Assembly: GCA_029204225.1 (NCBI GenBank)
Contig: CM055105.1
Location: 17,989,353-18,053,352, forward strand
Direction: 5' to 3'
Length of the DNA: 64,000 nucleotides
Origin: Diphasiastrum complanatum
Lineage: Eukaryota; Streptophyta; Lycopodiopsida; Lycopodiales; Lycopodiaceae
This document shows positions 11,386-23,051 of the stretch, in pieces (positions within the stretch are counted from its first letter, which is position 1; every line of letters begins with the position of its first letter). Made by a program: the position numbers and the translations under genes. The notes under the pieces are model-generated. The model saw only the letters and a program-made list of their open reading frames with translations, was not told where the DNA came from and made no database searches.

Positions 11386-12716
11386 TGGTCATTCCATCTT
11401 CCGGGATTCACCATGAGGTTTACACAGTCCTTACTTGTCATTCCTAACTAGCATTTCTCGGCTCTCATACTCGGCTCTCAGTCTTCATTAGTCTCGTCTT
11501 CTCAGAGACCTCCTCAGCTAAGGTGAGAGATGCTCTTGAGTTGCTCTATCCGAGTATCTTGGGGATTCGATAGAATCAGCCAACATCATCCCACCACTAA
11601 TGTGTTGCAGGACCCACTGCAACTCATATTGGATGATGTTGCTCTGCTTTGCATTGGCATCTTCGATCGTCACTTGGAAAAGCGTAGATCCTCAAAACCA
11701 AGTGCTTATTGTCGCCAGTCTTTATCACAAAAACTGTTTTTCACAAATTGCCACAATTGGATTTAGAATGTCTTATTGCTGTAATGGGTTGACATTCTCA
11801 GTGTTTGGAGAGTTCTCAGCAGCTTCACAACTTGCATGCTTGAGTGCTTTCCACGTGTCTCTTTGTTTAGTCACTTGTGTCTGCCATTGACGGTTTCATC
11901 TTTGGTTTCTTGGCAGATTCCATCTTTGGTTTCTTCTGGGAGGTCTGTATCCTCCATTTGCCTCTGGGTGTTTCCGTGGTTCTTCTCTTAGTTGAAGTTC
12001 CAGTCTTGTCGATGTTCTTTTCTGATAGGTAGCACAAATCTTGGTTATCAGTCTCAAGGGGATGGACTCATCATCAAAAATTTGGTGGTAGAAACAATTT
12101 TGGATGGACGGTTTGGTAACGGTGAGGAAACATGATGAAGGCTTGGTGACAAGGTGAAGGAACTGATAGTTCTACAATTGCAGCCTTGGACCCTTGCAAT
12201 GTTGAGCTTCGACCACCACTTGCTGGGTGAGGAGCTTGCTTTATTTGCAGGTTCACGGATGTCTTGGTCTTTCATTTTCTACAGCTCTTTCTTTTGATCC
12301 GTTACTTTTGGATCTCTTTGGGTTTCATAAGAGGGATTCAACTATCATTACTCCAGAGAGTTTCTTTTGATCAAGATCGATCTGACTCATCTGTTGTTTA
12401 AGTTTTGTCCTTTCCTCCTCAGCTTCTTGGATCTTTCTTTTTATTTCTTCTAGCTGCTTCGCCTGCTTTTCTAGGTCTTTTTCGGTGGAACAACCAATAT
12501 AGGTGGTAGTTGGTCTCCACAAGACACTTGCAATGATCTATCAGCTGCTTCGGTAAGACTATCAAAAACTGGGAATTTCTCAGAAGAACAGTAAACTGAT
12601 GATAAACAAACAGATGGAAGGGTGGGTGGTGGTGACAACTGTAGATGGTGTGGACGATAGACATGAGAATGGGCGCAGAAGTATGGCAAGAGGTTGGTTG
12701 AAGAAGGAGACTAATT
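11386..12716 (-). pseudogene. Element A, internal region with Glu/Lys coiled-coil ORF
   Basis: On the minus strand a coding-like stretch (about 12690-12325) gives a Pro/Ser-rich start and then a Glu/Lys/Gln coiled coil (KDLEKQAKQLEEIKRKIQ, then EEERTKLKQQMSQ) with several frames and stops beyond. The same protein-like segment occurs in inverted orientation at 61150-61500. The remaining DNA down to the LTR at 11385 has only short frames interrupted by stops. No enzyme domain is visible, so this looks like part of a non-autonomous or decayed retroelement. Confidence 0.55.
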
Positions 12717-14040
12717 TTCCAATGCTTGTGTTTCTCTTTCTGAAGGATCTTCGTCGTGACTGGGGTACTTCTTCTGATCGAGTCGCTTTGGATTGCCCAT
12801 CTGTCTTCTTAGCCTTGTCATTGTCCACTTTGGGTTTGTGACCTTGGCTGTCGATCTTGCTGGTGTTGTTGCTGGCAGCGTAACTGCTCGAGTGGATCCA
12901 AGCAAATCCACTCTCTCCCCCCCCAAAAAAAAATCTGTTGGTGGGGATGTTGTTGCTGGTTGTTGTTCATGCTCAGGATTGGATCGGCGTGTGGAACACG
13001 TAGTTGAAACTTGTTGAGCATGTGACTGGACTAAAGATTGAACAAATTTTAACTAAATTTGTTTCGATCTTGTTGTAGTTGACTCAAAATTAAATATGAC
13101 GATGAGATACAGGAATCAACTCTAACTTGTCATGGATTTCTCATAGTTTTCAAAAATTTGAAACTGATGTACATGGTAATCTGAAGATGGATAGATGTAT
13201 GAAAATGTGTTTAGGAAATGCTCTACAGAAGACTTTCGTGCAGTAGCTATTCCTCATGCAAAAAGTCACACAAAATAGGTGAAGAGAAACAAGGAAATAA
13301 ACAAACGTTATAGATAGTGAGAACTGTATAGCACTTGTCGAACAAAACTTCATTCATCAACATTAATAATGTACCTTGATAGTTGCAATATTTCAGTTGT
13401 TTTGTAGAGTAATATGATTTACTTTGACATGCCCTTGTCAGAACAAGACATGGTTGGTTACACTAAATCTATCATCATGGATAACAGATGTTGTAAGATA
13501 TAGCTTGAGATGCAGGTATGGTTGAGGTACTATGTCCTGAGGACCTCTGTGAACAAGAGATTCAGAACCGAATCTCTATCTGGATTTTCGAATCCGAGAA
13601 ATATTGTGTATTGGCACATTGGAAATCTTATCAGCATGTGGAAAGACAAATAGATTTGAGGTTGTAGAAGGGGAGAAAAACTGTCAATTCCCTGTGGAGG
13701 TTGCTCGTGGTTGGACATTGTAGCAGATGACGGAATATCGGTTTCACTTTCTTTCGACAAGGACTCATTTCAGATTGTCTTTTTTCGTTATGGAGGTGGT
13801 GTGTTGGACGGTGATGTAGTAGAAGTTTACAAGAAACTTCTTGATTGAGAAGCAGGTTTAACTATTGGTTGCTATGGTGCTCGTGTTGTTGTCATGAAGA
13901 TCCTATTGTGAGTCATAACTGACGTGACGAGCAGGTAGGATCTTAGTTGGTTGTTTTGGATAATCTTTGAAACTGTGTTTTCTTATACAGTTGAGACACT
14001 CAGGATGGTACTTCGAATGAATCTTTGGTTTCTTTCGTAA
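12717..14040 (-). pseudogene. Element A, gag zinc-finger end and downstream
   Basis: This block matches 59238-60520 in the same orientation. At its upper end (minus strand, about 14000-13903) it reads a Cys-rich gag tail (PECLNCIRKHSF, then PARHVSYDSQ), the same tail that follows an intact CCHC knuckle in copy B. Here the knuckle itself is cut off by the junction with LTR family L near 14040. From 13900 down to 12717 only short broken frames occur. A C8A9 homopolymer pair near 12919 is also seen in copy B near 59431. Confidence 0.6.
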
Positions 14041-14274
14041 CAAAAACCCTATCAACAATGTGACTAGATTCAATGCATCTAGCATTCAAATTTTAATGTG
14101 TCCAAACTCGATCTTCTAACTTTCCCACACTTTTCAAAAGTGGTAATTCAAATGAACTTTGACTAAAATAAGTTTTATAAAGTTTATCTCTAATTCTAAA
14201 TTGCATTTTGGCCTAATATTGACAGTTATTAAAAATATAACTAAACTTGACTAAACTAGTTGAGATTTCTCACA
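14040..14274 (-). repeat. LTR fragment, family L (minus)
   Basis: On the minus strand TGTGAGAAATCTC starts at 14274 directly after a purine tract (AGAAGGGAG), as a 3' LTR does after its polypurine tract. The body matches the family-L blocks at 9832-10100 and 48230-48400. It is truncated near 14040 where element A begins. Confidence 0.65.
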
Positions 14275-16130
14275 CTCCCTTCTCAACTAGTTTTGGCATA
14301 GTTTTAACCATAGAATTTTGATCCAAATTTAGAATGATCTCCACCCTAAGTATAGATATCCTTTCTAATGTTCTAAAATAGTTTCCATAATTGATATAGA
14401 AGATAGTGTCCACTTTGGATGCTTCACTAGTTCTTACATCAATTTTACACATCAAGATGTAACTAGAACATGAAGAACCAAATAGAATTAAAATGAAGTG
14501 ATTCCTCTATGTTTCAAACTTTGAACTCTCTAGAAAATTAGAGCAAACAAACAAAAAATGTGAGTGATGACCCCTTTCTTACTTGTCTCCTCCAACTTTG
14601 TCCTTTCTTCAAATGTCTCCACCATAAAACTCCATGAATGAGCCTCCATTGCCATCTTGTCACAAGATATCATCAACACTTGATGAATTGGCCAAAAGCT
14701 TCATTTTCACCAGAAAAACCAGCCAAGAATTCTAGTACAACTCCAACATCAAAATGATGCAAACCAATGTAGCTAGTTTTACCATATCTTGACAATTTGA
14801 ACACATCCACATGAAATAGCTCAAACATGAGAGAAAAGAAGTAAAGTAAACTCGAAAAATACTTCCTTGATGTTCTTTTGACCTTATTTGAGTAAAAAAA
14901 AACACCTGCAAAAACAGTTCCAAAACATGTTTGTCATTTGGCCCTCCTTTGATGATTTTGACTAGCTCCAAATTACGACTTTATCTTTTTGTATTGTTGA
15001 AGCCCTTTGAGATCAACCTCTTGATCTTCCACTTGACCATCAAAGATATGAATATCTTCAGACCTGGACCTTTGGAAATACTCCCTCTCAAACATTTGAT
15101 CTAGATCCAACAAGATCTCATAAATGCTTGATCTCAAATTTCCACAAAGGTTAGTGAAAACAATGCCACCATCATAAATCAACAGATAGATTCCAAACTT
15201 TCAATCCAACATGAAGTAGATTAGGTGAAGATGAGTATGAAATCTAATAAATCCAATCCTCTTGAGTCCATAACAAACCTCAATAAGCTCACCAATGAGA
15301 TCTCCCTTGCCTTGAAAAAATTGCCTCTCGATTTGCTCAATGTAGTCTTCTCCAACCAACCTTTTGCCATCTTGATCATGAGTGATCAATTCACAATCAT
15401 AGAGTACTTTGAGTTAAATTGCCTTGGATCTTCCCAAGAACCAATCTTCTATTGATCCTTCCTTCATAAGACTCCCTCTTAATAATTGCATCATAAGAAG
15501 TAGAAACCTCAAAAACATTAGAAGCCATGAAAAAAAATGATTAGTACCTTCACAATAAGGATAATTGAAGTACTCTCTTTTTTCAAACAAGAACTTCTAC
15601 TCAATGCTTTAGGTAATGACTCATATGATAATGATTCTTTCTCACTATCATTCACAATGACATCATTCAAAGTACATCCTACTTTTAACCTTCACGTCTT
15701 CTTGACTTGTGACTATCTCCCTCACTAAGTCTCATGATAGAACCATTTGATCTACTCTCTTTATGAAGACATGTGACCCCACTTGCTGGAAAAATGAATA
15801 TCTTGGACTGATCACAAAAAAATGTAGAAGAACCATCTCCTTCATGCACCTAGCAACATCTTTTTCCATATGATCAAAGAAATCATTAGCAACAATCTTT
15901 TCCAAGGAAGAACCTTCACCACCTCCATTGATGAAGTTAGCTCTTTCCTTAACTTTTGCATACTTGCAGTTGACATGGAGAACCATTGAAGAACCATCAT
16001 TATCCTCATAACTAGCCAAGTTAGCACAAAGATGAACATCTCCAAGAAGCATATTAGATCTTGATCTAGATCTAGCATAAGGAAGCTTGTTAAAATTTGC
16101 ATAACATTAGGGGAAATATGGGCTCAAAAT
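14275..16130 (-). pseudogene. 3' part of an unassigned minus-strand retroelement
   Basis: Ahead of the LTR at 14274 the minus strand holds several long but frame-shifted coding-like stretches: about 16052-15732 (Gly/Glu-rich, with ANFINGGGEGSSLEKI), 15389-15201 (DYIEQIERQFFQGKGDLIGE), 15182-14973 (acidic, DGQVEDQEVDLKGLQQ) and 14971-14732. None contains a protease, RT or integrase motif that I can recognise. Position before a purine tract and LTR suggests a retroelement coding region, perhaps a non-autonomous gag. Confidence 0.4.
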
Positions 16131-16658
16131 GGGCCCTTTAAGAAGTTTGACTATAGAGAAAGATTAACAAGAGAAAGAAAACTTTCGGCAACAACTCTGC
16201 TCATTTTTTATGATTCCGAAACTTCCCACTGCCCAACTTATATGGTTAGCATGTAGTCTTAATTTCCATAAGCAAATGTGATAATATTGCACATTTTTCC
16301 CTTTGAAAAGCGCTCCGAGGGGTCCCACGCCCTTGAAAAAATGTGCAACTAGCGCCTGGAATCAACGGGCGTAATTGCGCTAGTGTGTGCTCATTCACTT
16401 CTCCTTTGTATTTCCAGGTGATGGTGCGAGAGCTTTCCAAATCCTGATATCGGTTCAACGTGCAGATGTGCTATCTGACCGGTCAAACAGGCCATCCGCG
16501 CATTGAATCGATATCAGTTTTTTTTTTTTTTTAAAACTGTAAGAACCAGCAAGTGAAGATCTACAGGATTCTAATCACATGCAAACTAAAAGGACACCTG
16601 TGGAGCATGAACCACCCAACCAATATGGAGAGGCTAGTCAATACCCTAACCAATCCAC

Positions 16659-17128
16659 AGTTAGAAATCAGTTTTGATCTGATTCATTAGGAGAAGCTCT
16701 AAATGTGATGATATAATTAGTGTACAGTTTATTTGGTTTATTGTATATGGTTGTGTTCGGGACGTGACCCGTTAGGATATATTGATCGCGCATTGATCCC
16801 GTAGACGGCTACTTGGGTGAGCCAGATAGCCACACATAGATAGAATTAGCCAGTACAGAGTTATTTACAATACTTGCTATACTTGGGGGCATGTCCCAAG
16901 TTTGTCGATCAAATTTGGCCATATTGGGCCCCACCTTAGTTTGACAGATGGTAGGCCAATTTTAGGACACCTGTCTTTTCATGCAGTTTGTGAATATTCT
17001 ATACGTACAGTGTTTCTTTGTAATCTAATAACTTATGTTGTGCCATCTTTGAGAGCTTGTGAGGAGTGGCTATGGTGATTGTGTGATGTGATCTGCATAC
17101 TGCACTAGATCCTAACATAATTTCAACT
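16659..17128 (+). repeat. Left LTR of the pol-less element, AGTT..AACT ends
   Basis: It begins AGTTAGAAATC and ends ATTTCAACT, not the usual TG..CA. Compared with the right LTR it carries an extra stretch of about 35 bases around 16785-16835. A TATA-like region and the phrase GTTCGGGACGTGACCCG are shared by both. Confidence 0.9.
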
Positions 17129-17141
17129 TGGTATCAGAGCG
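17129..17141 (+). promoter_or_regulatory. tRNA-iMet primer binding site
   Basis: TGGTATCAGAGCG follows the left LTR without a gap and matches the plant initiator-Met tRNA end over its first twelve bases. Confidence 0.92.
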
Positions 17142-20100
17142 GCAGGGTGATGCAGGTATGCACGATCCGGTGGAGCTATGGGATAGCGTCTTTTACCAGG
17201 AGAAATAGCACTCAAAGAGTCCTAGGAGAGAGGACTCCATACAGGGTATTGGCAGTCTGGATGGCAGGAGACAACAAAGTTCCTTCGATTGGAGCTTCGG
17301 GGAAGATTAGAACGATAGTCTTAGGTGGATTCTGGGGAGAATTCACGGAGAAACTTGCAGTTTCAGTGGTTTCAGAGAAATCATTGATGTTGGCTACGTT
17401 ATTCAGTATGTGGACAGCCGTTTGGTGCAACGAGGCTTGCATGGCTATGCAAAGAGCAGTGACAGAGAGCCATAGCAATTTACAGGGCCAGATTGGGTGG
17501 AAAATTGAGAAAATTTTGGAAATTTCCAGTTTCGTGGGGTGTTGACAGATTTTTGAAAAAATCGGCTTGTTTGCAGTCAATATCGCACCAATCAGAGAGC
17601 CGTAAATTGCATCAGATGCCTTGAGGTAGGGCGACCTCATCCAGGCAGGGAGCTGCAAGAGAAATCTCAGAGAAAGCATGAGTGAAGCCCAATAAATCCT
17701 AATTCTCTTCTTTGCTAGCTAGGGTTTGGGAATGGTAAGTGGTGGATCTTTATCCACAAGCAACCATTTTTTATGCTGTAACAATCTACAGGTGGGCGTT
17801 TTGGCAGGGCGCAGCAGCCTCCAAGAGGCCGTGACAGGCCGCGGTTTGGACGTGGAGCTTGGATGCTCTAATCAGATGCAGCCATAGCAAGAAAAAAAAA
17901 AACCATAGCGTGTCTTTGGAAGGAGAAGAGAGGAGGAGGTCACGTGGGACCTCGGGCGCACCCAATGGGAAGGGAACAACAGTGCCCCAAAGTGGATTGT
18001 GCACATAAGAGTTTACATTAGCGCGTGGATGGCATGGCGTCCATCAGATCGGATGGAGTTACCCTTAATGGTCCAGATGCATTTATTGGGGAGGAAGTTG
18101 GACCACAGGATGAGAGGATAGCCACTGGATGCATTTGAAAGGGCCTATGAAAGATTGAAAGCCAATTTTGAAGAAATCCCATGAAAAATCCTCAAAAGAA
18201 ATGCATTGAAGGGACCCGACTTTTAAAGTCACCAATTCTTCATTAAAAATCTTCAAAACGAAGAAACAGTTTTTTGCAAGCTATTTTTGGTTTTGGGCCT
18301 AACCTTGGCTAGAGGGCACCTATTTTGGCCATCATTGGGCCAAAATGACCCTTGAAACTAGCTGTTCAGAGCCAGCCGACAAAGCAACATCACAGAGCAG
18401 GGAGAAAGGCATTTCGGGTGTTTTCATCACCATTCTATTGAGCGGAGTGCATGTGACCTAGTGATGGGCTACATTCGCTATTTGGGTACCGTAGGGCCAA
18501 ATTTGGGACAATTTTTGGCTGGTGAAACCTGCTACAAGGCGGTACAATGAGGCATTATTGCTTCGAAATCATTATTATCTACTCTTGACAGGGTACCAAG
18601 GTGTTTGGAGGCGGTAAATGCAGTATGGGAGCGAATGGTAGTGGAATTGTGTGGAGAAAGCTAGTATTGGCGACGGAAGTGCGGTTTGGCGACGTGACTA
18701 CTCATCATTGGCGACAATTTTGAGAGAGCAAGCAATCACAGGTGAGAGTAGGCATGGTATGCCGATTATAGGTAAAAAATTCTTGTGATCAGGTTCAACT
18801 TTTGGAGTTAGAACCAACCAACGTCAAGTGGTGTTTTGGGGGAACGCTCTCACAGGCATGATTGGCAGTGGCATTGTCAAGTCAGGTGATAGCTACATTG
18901 ACACACGCATCTGTAGCTTGGAAATTTCTCATTTGGAGAGAGATATGGGCTAGCTTGGAGGTACACACATTTTGGCGGTCACAGGTGATGGAAGTGCGAG
19001 GTGGTGCCAGTTGAAAGCCATTGGTCAAGATAGCAGACTTGCATTGGATGAGCTATGTGTGGGACATACAGAGGATGAAGAACGGGTCAAGAATCACACT
19101 TTGGATGCTCTTGGTGAGTGGTGAGTGTGATGATTTTGTGGTTTTACAGTTGGTAAGTCAATTTTGATCAAGCCATTTTAGCTGTGGAGCAGTGTATTAG
19201 GTTTGTCATCTAAGAGATACACTTCAACTACCAGTTTGGATAAGTCAAGTCAATTTGCCATATCAGTATTGCATCAGGGATGCAGATTTCAGTGATGACA
19301 GGGTGCAGATCATTTGGTTTGGGCCATGGAAGATCTCACAGGGTCAGTTGGAGGGATATTGGCATGCACAGTCATGTGAGGGACTTGATGGTGGCTTTGG
19401 AGTTCACATCTCAATGTTTTCTCAGGGAGTGGTTTGGAACCATTCACAGGAGCAGCTTGGAGCTAGCTTGGGGGAATATAGGTGGGCACTACAGGGTAGA
19501 TGCTCAGATCTTTGTGATCAGGGATGGCATTGAAATACCTGGTAGGGATAGCATTGTAGGATGACATGGGATGATCATTAGGGGGTAGCTATTTCATATT
19601 GGACTTGAGTCATTGGAATGGACAGGACTTATAGGTGGGATTCATGATGGAATCAAGAAGCTGCAAACGCAAATGGTCAAAGCGTGAAGCTTTGAGAGCT
19701 AGCTCTAGGTTGGAGAGCTGATGGAGATCGCACGGGGTGTGATCGGAGGGCAAACACTATGATGGGTGTTTTGCTAGCGATCTACTGCAGGGGACATTGA
19801 TGGCGAGGACTTCATGGTGTGCTCATTTGGGAGTAAAGGTTGGCATTACAGCAGGGAACTAGTCATTGGACATTGGCATCGATGGGGAGGCATCTACCAT
19901 CACGGGTGTGGATAAGCTATCTATAGCTGTCATGCATTTGGCTGTATTTGTAGGAGTCTAGGCTTGGCACAAGTGTTAGAATTTCCATGGTGCAGATTCT
20001 CAGGTGGTGAGATCAGGGATAAGCCTAGAGGAAGTCACTCAGAGCCATATACCTCAGTATGATCAGGGAGACAATAGTCTCGGGATCCCATGGGCAGCAT

Positions 20101-21252
20101 GGTGTCGGGTGGCACATAGCCAGGGAGAGCGAGCAGATGCTAGGAGCCAGGTGGAGCAGGTGATGCTTTGGAGTTCGGCCTTTCTAGCAGGATGGTGACC
20201 AGGTTCGGAGACATCAGGTGAGCATAATATGTGGATGACGAGTCCATTGGGGTGGCACTCAGGGAGATGCTATAGTTGCTTAGGTATGATATGTCATTTG
20301 ATGTATGGACGATGTTCTTCAGCTGGTGCATCATGTGGTGACCTAGGGACGGGTCAAGCCTACTTGGAGGTAGGTGGCATGGAGTGTACCTAGGGTGGTA
20401 CATATCCTGAGGGCATGGAGTGCATTACGGGGTGATGTGGATCCAGCATGCCCATAGTTGTGAGCCAACAGGGATGGAGATGGTTGCTCAGGGAGTGACA
20501 GCTGATACTTTGGCGAGTAATCAGGTGAGCTGCATGGTTATATGCACAGTAATCTCCATGTTGGCGTCACATGTTGTTTCTATCCATCATCATTTGGTAA
20601 GCAGGATGTAGTTTTTGGTTAGATCCAGTTGGAGTCTAGTTGCACTACAGGTGGACAGATTCTTGGGGAGCTATCAGCGGGCAATGGATACTTGGTGATC
20701 AGATGGTACAGGGTACAGGGTTCTGGAGCTATCCTACCTGATATGCTATGGATCGTGGGTGAGTTATTCATCACGATAGTGGATCTAGTTTGCATTTTCT
20801 TTGGCTTGGACGCTATGATGGATGTTGTGGAGAGATAGGCTCCTTGGTGAGAGGCCTATGTACTGGTCAAATCAGAGTTGGCAACGTCAAGCATGGAAAG
20901 TTGAACCTACATGGGATGTAGGATAGGCAGATCATTATCAGTATCTCTGGGAGGTGGGCGAGCTACTCATGGTGGCAGTGAGATTTCCTCAGTTTGAGCC
21001 ATGTCGCTCATGTGGTCCACTTGTGTTCAAGTCAAATTGGGGACGAGTCAGTTGGTCGAGAGTACAGTAGACTCTCTATATGAGCATTGTGTTTGCATGA
21101 TACTTTGTGAGTCAAACCTAGTGGTTTGCTGGTGTTCTTGAGTGTGAGTCAAGTACAGAGTAGCAGGGATATGCATAACATCTTTTGGACACTCCAGACA
21201 CTGCTGCAACATATTGTTTTTCACTCTTATCACATTTGAGCTTAAGGGAGAG
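17142..21252 (+). other. Non-coding interior of the pol-less LTR element
   Basis: This 4.1-kb stretch is richer in G and T on the plus strand than its flanks. Open frames are short and conflicting (the longest is 155 codons on the minus strand at 17212-17679) and show no zinc knuckle, DTG/DSG, YxDD or integrase motif. It ends in the purine tract TTAAGGGAGAG just before the right LTR. Confidence 0.75.
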
Positions 21253-21687
21253 AGTTAGAAATCAATTTTGATCTGATTCATTAGTATAAGCTCTAAATGT
21301 GATGATGTAATTAGTGTACTGTTTATTTGGTTTACTATATATGGTTGTGTTCGGGACGTGACCCGTTAGGATATATTGAGCCGAGTAGCCACACATAGGA
21401 AGAATTTGCCTGTACAGAGTTATTTACAATACTTGCTATATTTGGGGGCATGTCCCAAGTTTGTCGGTCGAATTTGGCCATATTGGGTCCGACCTTAGTT
21501 TGACAGGTGGTAGGCCAATTTTAGGACACCTGCCTTTTCATGCAGTTTGTGAAAACTCTATATGTACAGTGTTTCTTTGTAATCTAATAACTTTTGTTGT
21601 GCCATCTTTGAGAGCTTGTGAGGAGTGGCTATGGTGATTGTGTGATGTGATCTGCATATTGCACTAGATCCTAACAGAATTTCAACT
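21253..21687 (+). repeat. Right LTR of the pol-less element
   Basis: 435 bp matching the left LTR, beginning AGTTAGAAATC and ending ATTTCAACT, followed by the target duplication TCCAC. Several substitutions and one indel of about 35 bp separate it from the left LTR, so the insertion is not very recent. Confidence 0.92.
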
Positions 21688-22059
21688 TCCACCCCCAAGC
21701 CACAGTGAAGAACACAAGAGAGGAGAGGAAGAACTGGCTCAAGAATCACAATTCACAATAAGAGGATAGGCGAGTTTCCACTAGACCTATTCTTCTCAAG
21801 AGAGAGAGAATATTCTCTTTAGGATCCCCATGCAACCTAAATTGAGCTATTGATCTCCTATTCTTGCATTAAAGCAGTCTTCACCATGCATGTGCTCCTA
21901 TGTCCAATTATAGGTCTGGGCCCTCATATGATTATTAATTATTTAATACGACCACGTCCGAAATGACGTAGCATAACTAATAACCACATACAACTGGAGT
22001 GACCGGCTATCCACGTCAAGAATAATTCCGATTCCCTTGTACTAGACATGGACATAACA

Positions 22060-22231
22060 TTCTTCCCCCCCTTAAACCATTTCTATCTCTAGAAATGAAA
22101 ACTAGGGAAATTCTTCTTTATGCTTTCGACCCTTTCCCATGAATCATCATCCACAGTCCGTCCCTTCCACCTGATCAAGCACTCAGAGATAGAACACAAG
22201 TGAGGAGAGGAAGAACTGGCTTTGATGTCAC
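22060..22231 (-). other. Internal region of the miniature LTR element
   Basis: 172 bases. On the minus strand the polypurine tract AAGGGGGGAAGAA (22060-22072) abuts one LTR and GTGACATCAAAGCCAG (22216-22231) abuts the other. The latter differs from the standard iMet primer site at three positions. Confidence 0.8.
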
Positions 22232-22715
22232 TGTAAGAACCACCAAGTGAAGATCTACATGATTCCAATCACATGCAAACCAAAAGGACACCTGTGGAGC
22301 ATGAACCACCCAACCAATATGGAGAGGCTAGTCAATACCCTAACCAATCCACCCCCAAGCCACAGTGAAGAACACAAGAGAGGAGAGGAAGAACTGGTTC
22401 AAGAATCACAATTCACAATATGAGGATGGGCGAGTTTTCACTAGACCTATCTTCTCAAGAGAGAGAGAATATTCTCTTTAGGATCCCCATGCAACCTAAA
22501 TTGAGCTATTGATCTCCTATTCTTGCATTAAAGCAGTCTTCACCATGCATGTGCTCCTATGTCCAATTATAGGTCTGGGTCCTCATATGATTATTAATTA
22601 TTTACGACCACGTCCAGAATGACGTAGCATAACTAATAACCACATACAACTGGAGTGACCGGCTATCCACGTCAAGAATAATTCCGATTCCCTTGTACAG
22701 GACATGGACATAACA
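22232..22715 (-). repeat. Intact LTR of the miniature element
   Basis: 484 bp, TG..CA ended. It preserves the empty target site (CCAATCCACCCCCAAG) into which the pol-less element inserted in the sister LTR. Confidence 0.88.
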
Positions 22716-22733
22716 AGAACAGTCTAACTTCTT

Positions 22734-23051
22734 AACTTTGATTGCCTATAACTCTTGAACTGTAGCTCGGAATTAAGTCATTCTGGTGCCGTTGCGAAAC
22801 TCTCTTCGAGCTCTTTCTAAAAAATAAAATATAATTTAATACCCTAATATTGGTTCAGCGCACGCCTTAGGGTTTGAGTGGGCTCAAACTCTAAGGCGCG
22901 CGTTGAACCGATATTAGGGTAATTTTTTGAAATATATATATTTTTAGATGAGGGATTTTCTACGAACTTTGACTGCCTATAAATTTTTAACCGTAACTTG
23001 GAACCAGGTAATCTAGGGTGCCATTGCAAAGCTCTCGTCGAGCTCTTTCTA
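22734..23051. repeat. Direct repeat flanking the inner palindrome
   Basis: About 85 bases at 22734-22820 (AACTTTGATTGCCTATAACT ... GAGCTCTTTCTA) recur at 22969-23051 in the same orientation, on either side of the palindrome. An inverted 17-base pair AGTCTAACTTCTTAACT (22721) and its complement (about 23083) encloses both. Confidence 0.8.
22841..22920. repeat. 80-bp near-perfect palindrome (hairpin)
   Basis: Two 38-base arms (22841-22878 and 22883-22920) pair with only four mismatches around a 4-base loop. All four mismatches are transitions. The arms contain the same TATCGGTTCAACGC motif as the outer foldback arms. Confidence 0.92.

Larger units (their letters stand above)
16659..21687 (+). 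mobile_element. Complete pol-less LTR retrotransposon, 5.0 kb
   Basis: The element has a 470-bp left LTR, a 435-bp right LTR, a primer site directly after the left LTR and a purine tract directly before the right LTR. It is flanked by the 5-bp duplication TCCAC (16654-16658 and 21688-21692). The uninterrupted target sequence is preserved in the sister LTR at about 22346, which proves the insertion. Its 4.1-kb interior has no gag, protease, RT or integrase motif, so it resembles a LARD and would need enzymes in trans. Confidence 0.92.
16538..22715 (-). mobile_element. Miniature LTR retrotransposon (TRIM-like), interrupted
   Basis: Two LTRs begin TGTAAGAACCA and end ATGGACATAACA. The right copy is 22232-22715 (484 bp). 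The left copy is 16538-16658 plus 21693-22059 (about 488 bp), split by another insertion. The internal region (22060-22231) is only 172 bp. Read on the minus strand it starts with a degenerate iMet primer site (GTGACATCAAAGCCAG) and ends with a polypurine tract (AAGGGGGGAAGAA) directly before the next LTR. Flanks AAAAC and AGAAC resemble a 5-bp target duplication with one mismatch. There is no coding capacity. Structure fits a TRIM or a strongly deleted LTR element. Confidence 0.85.

Noticed and set aside
17212-17679. 155-codon minus-strand ORF in the pol-less LTR element
   Set aside because: It overlaps a similar-sized plus-strand frame, lacks any motif and is antisense to the element.
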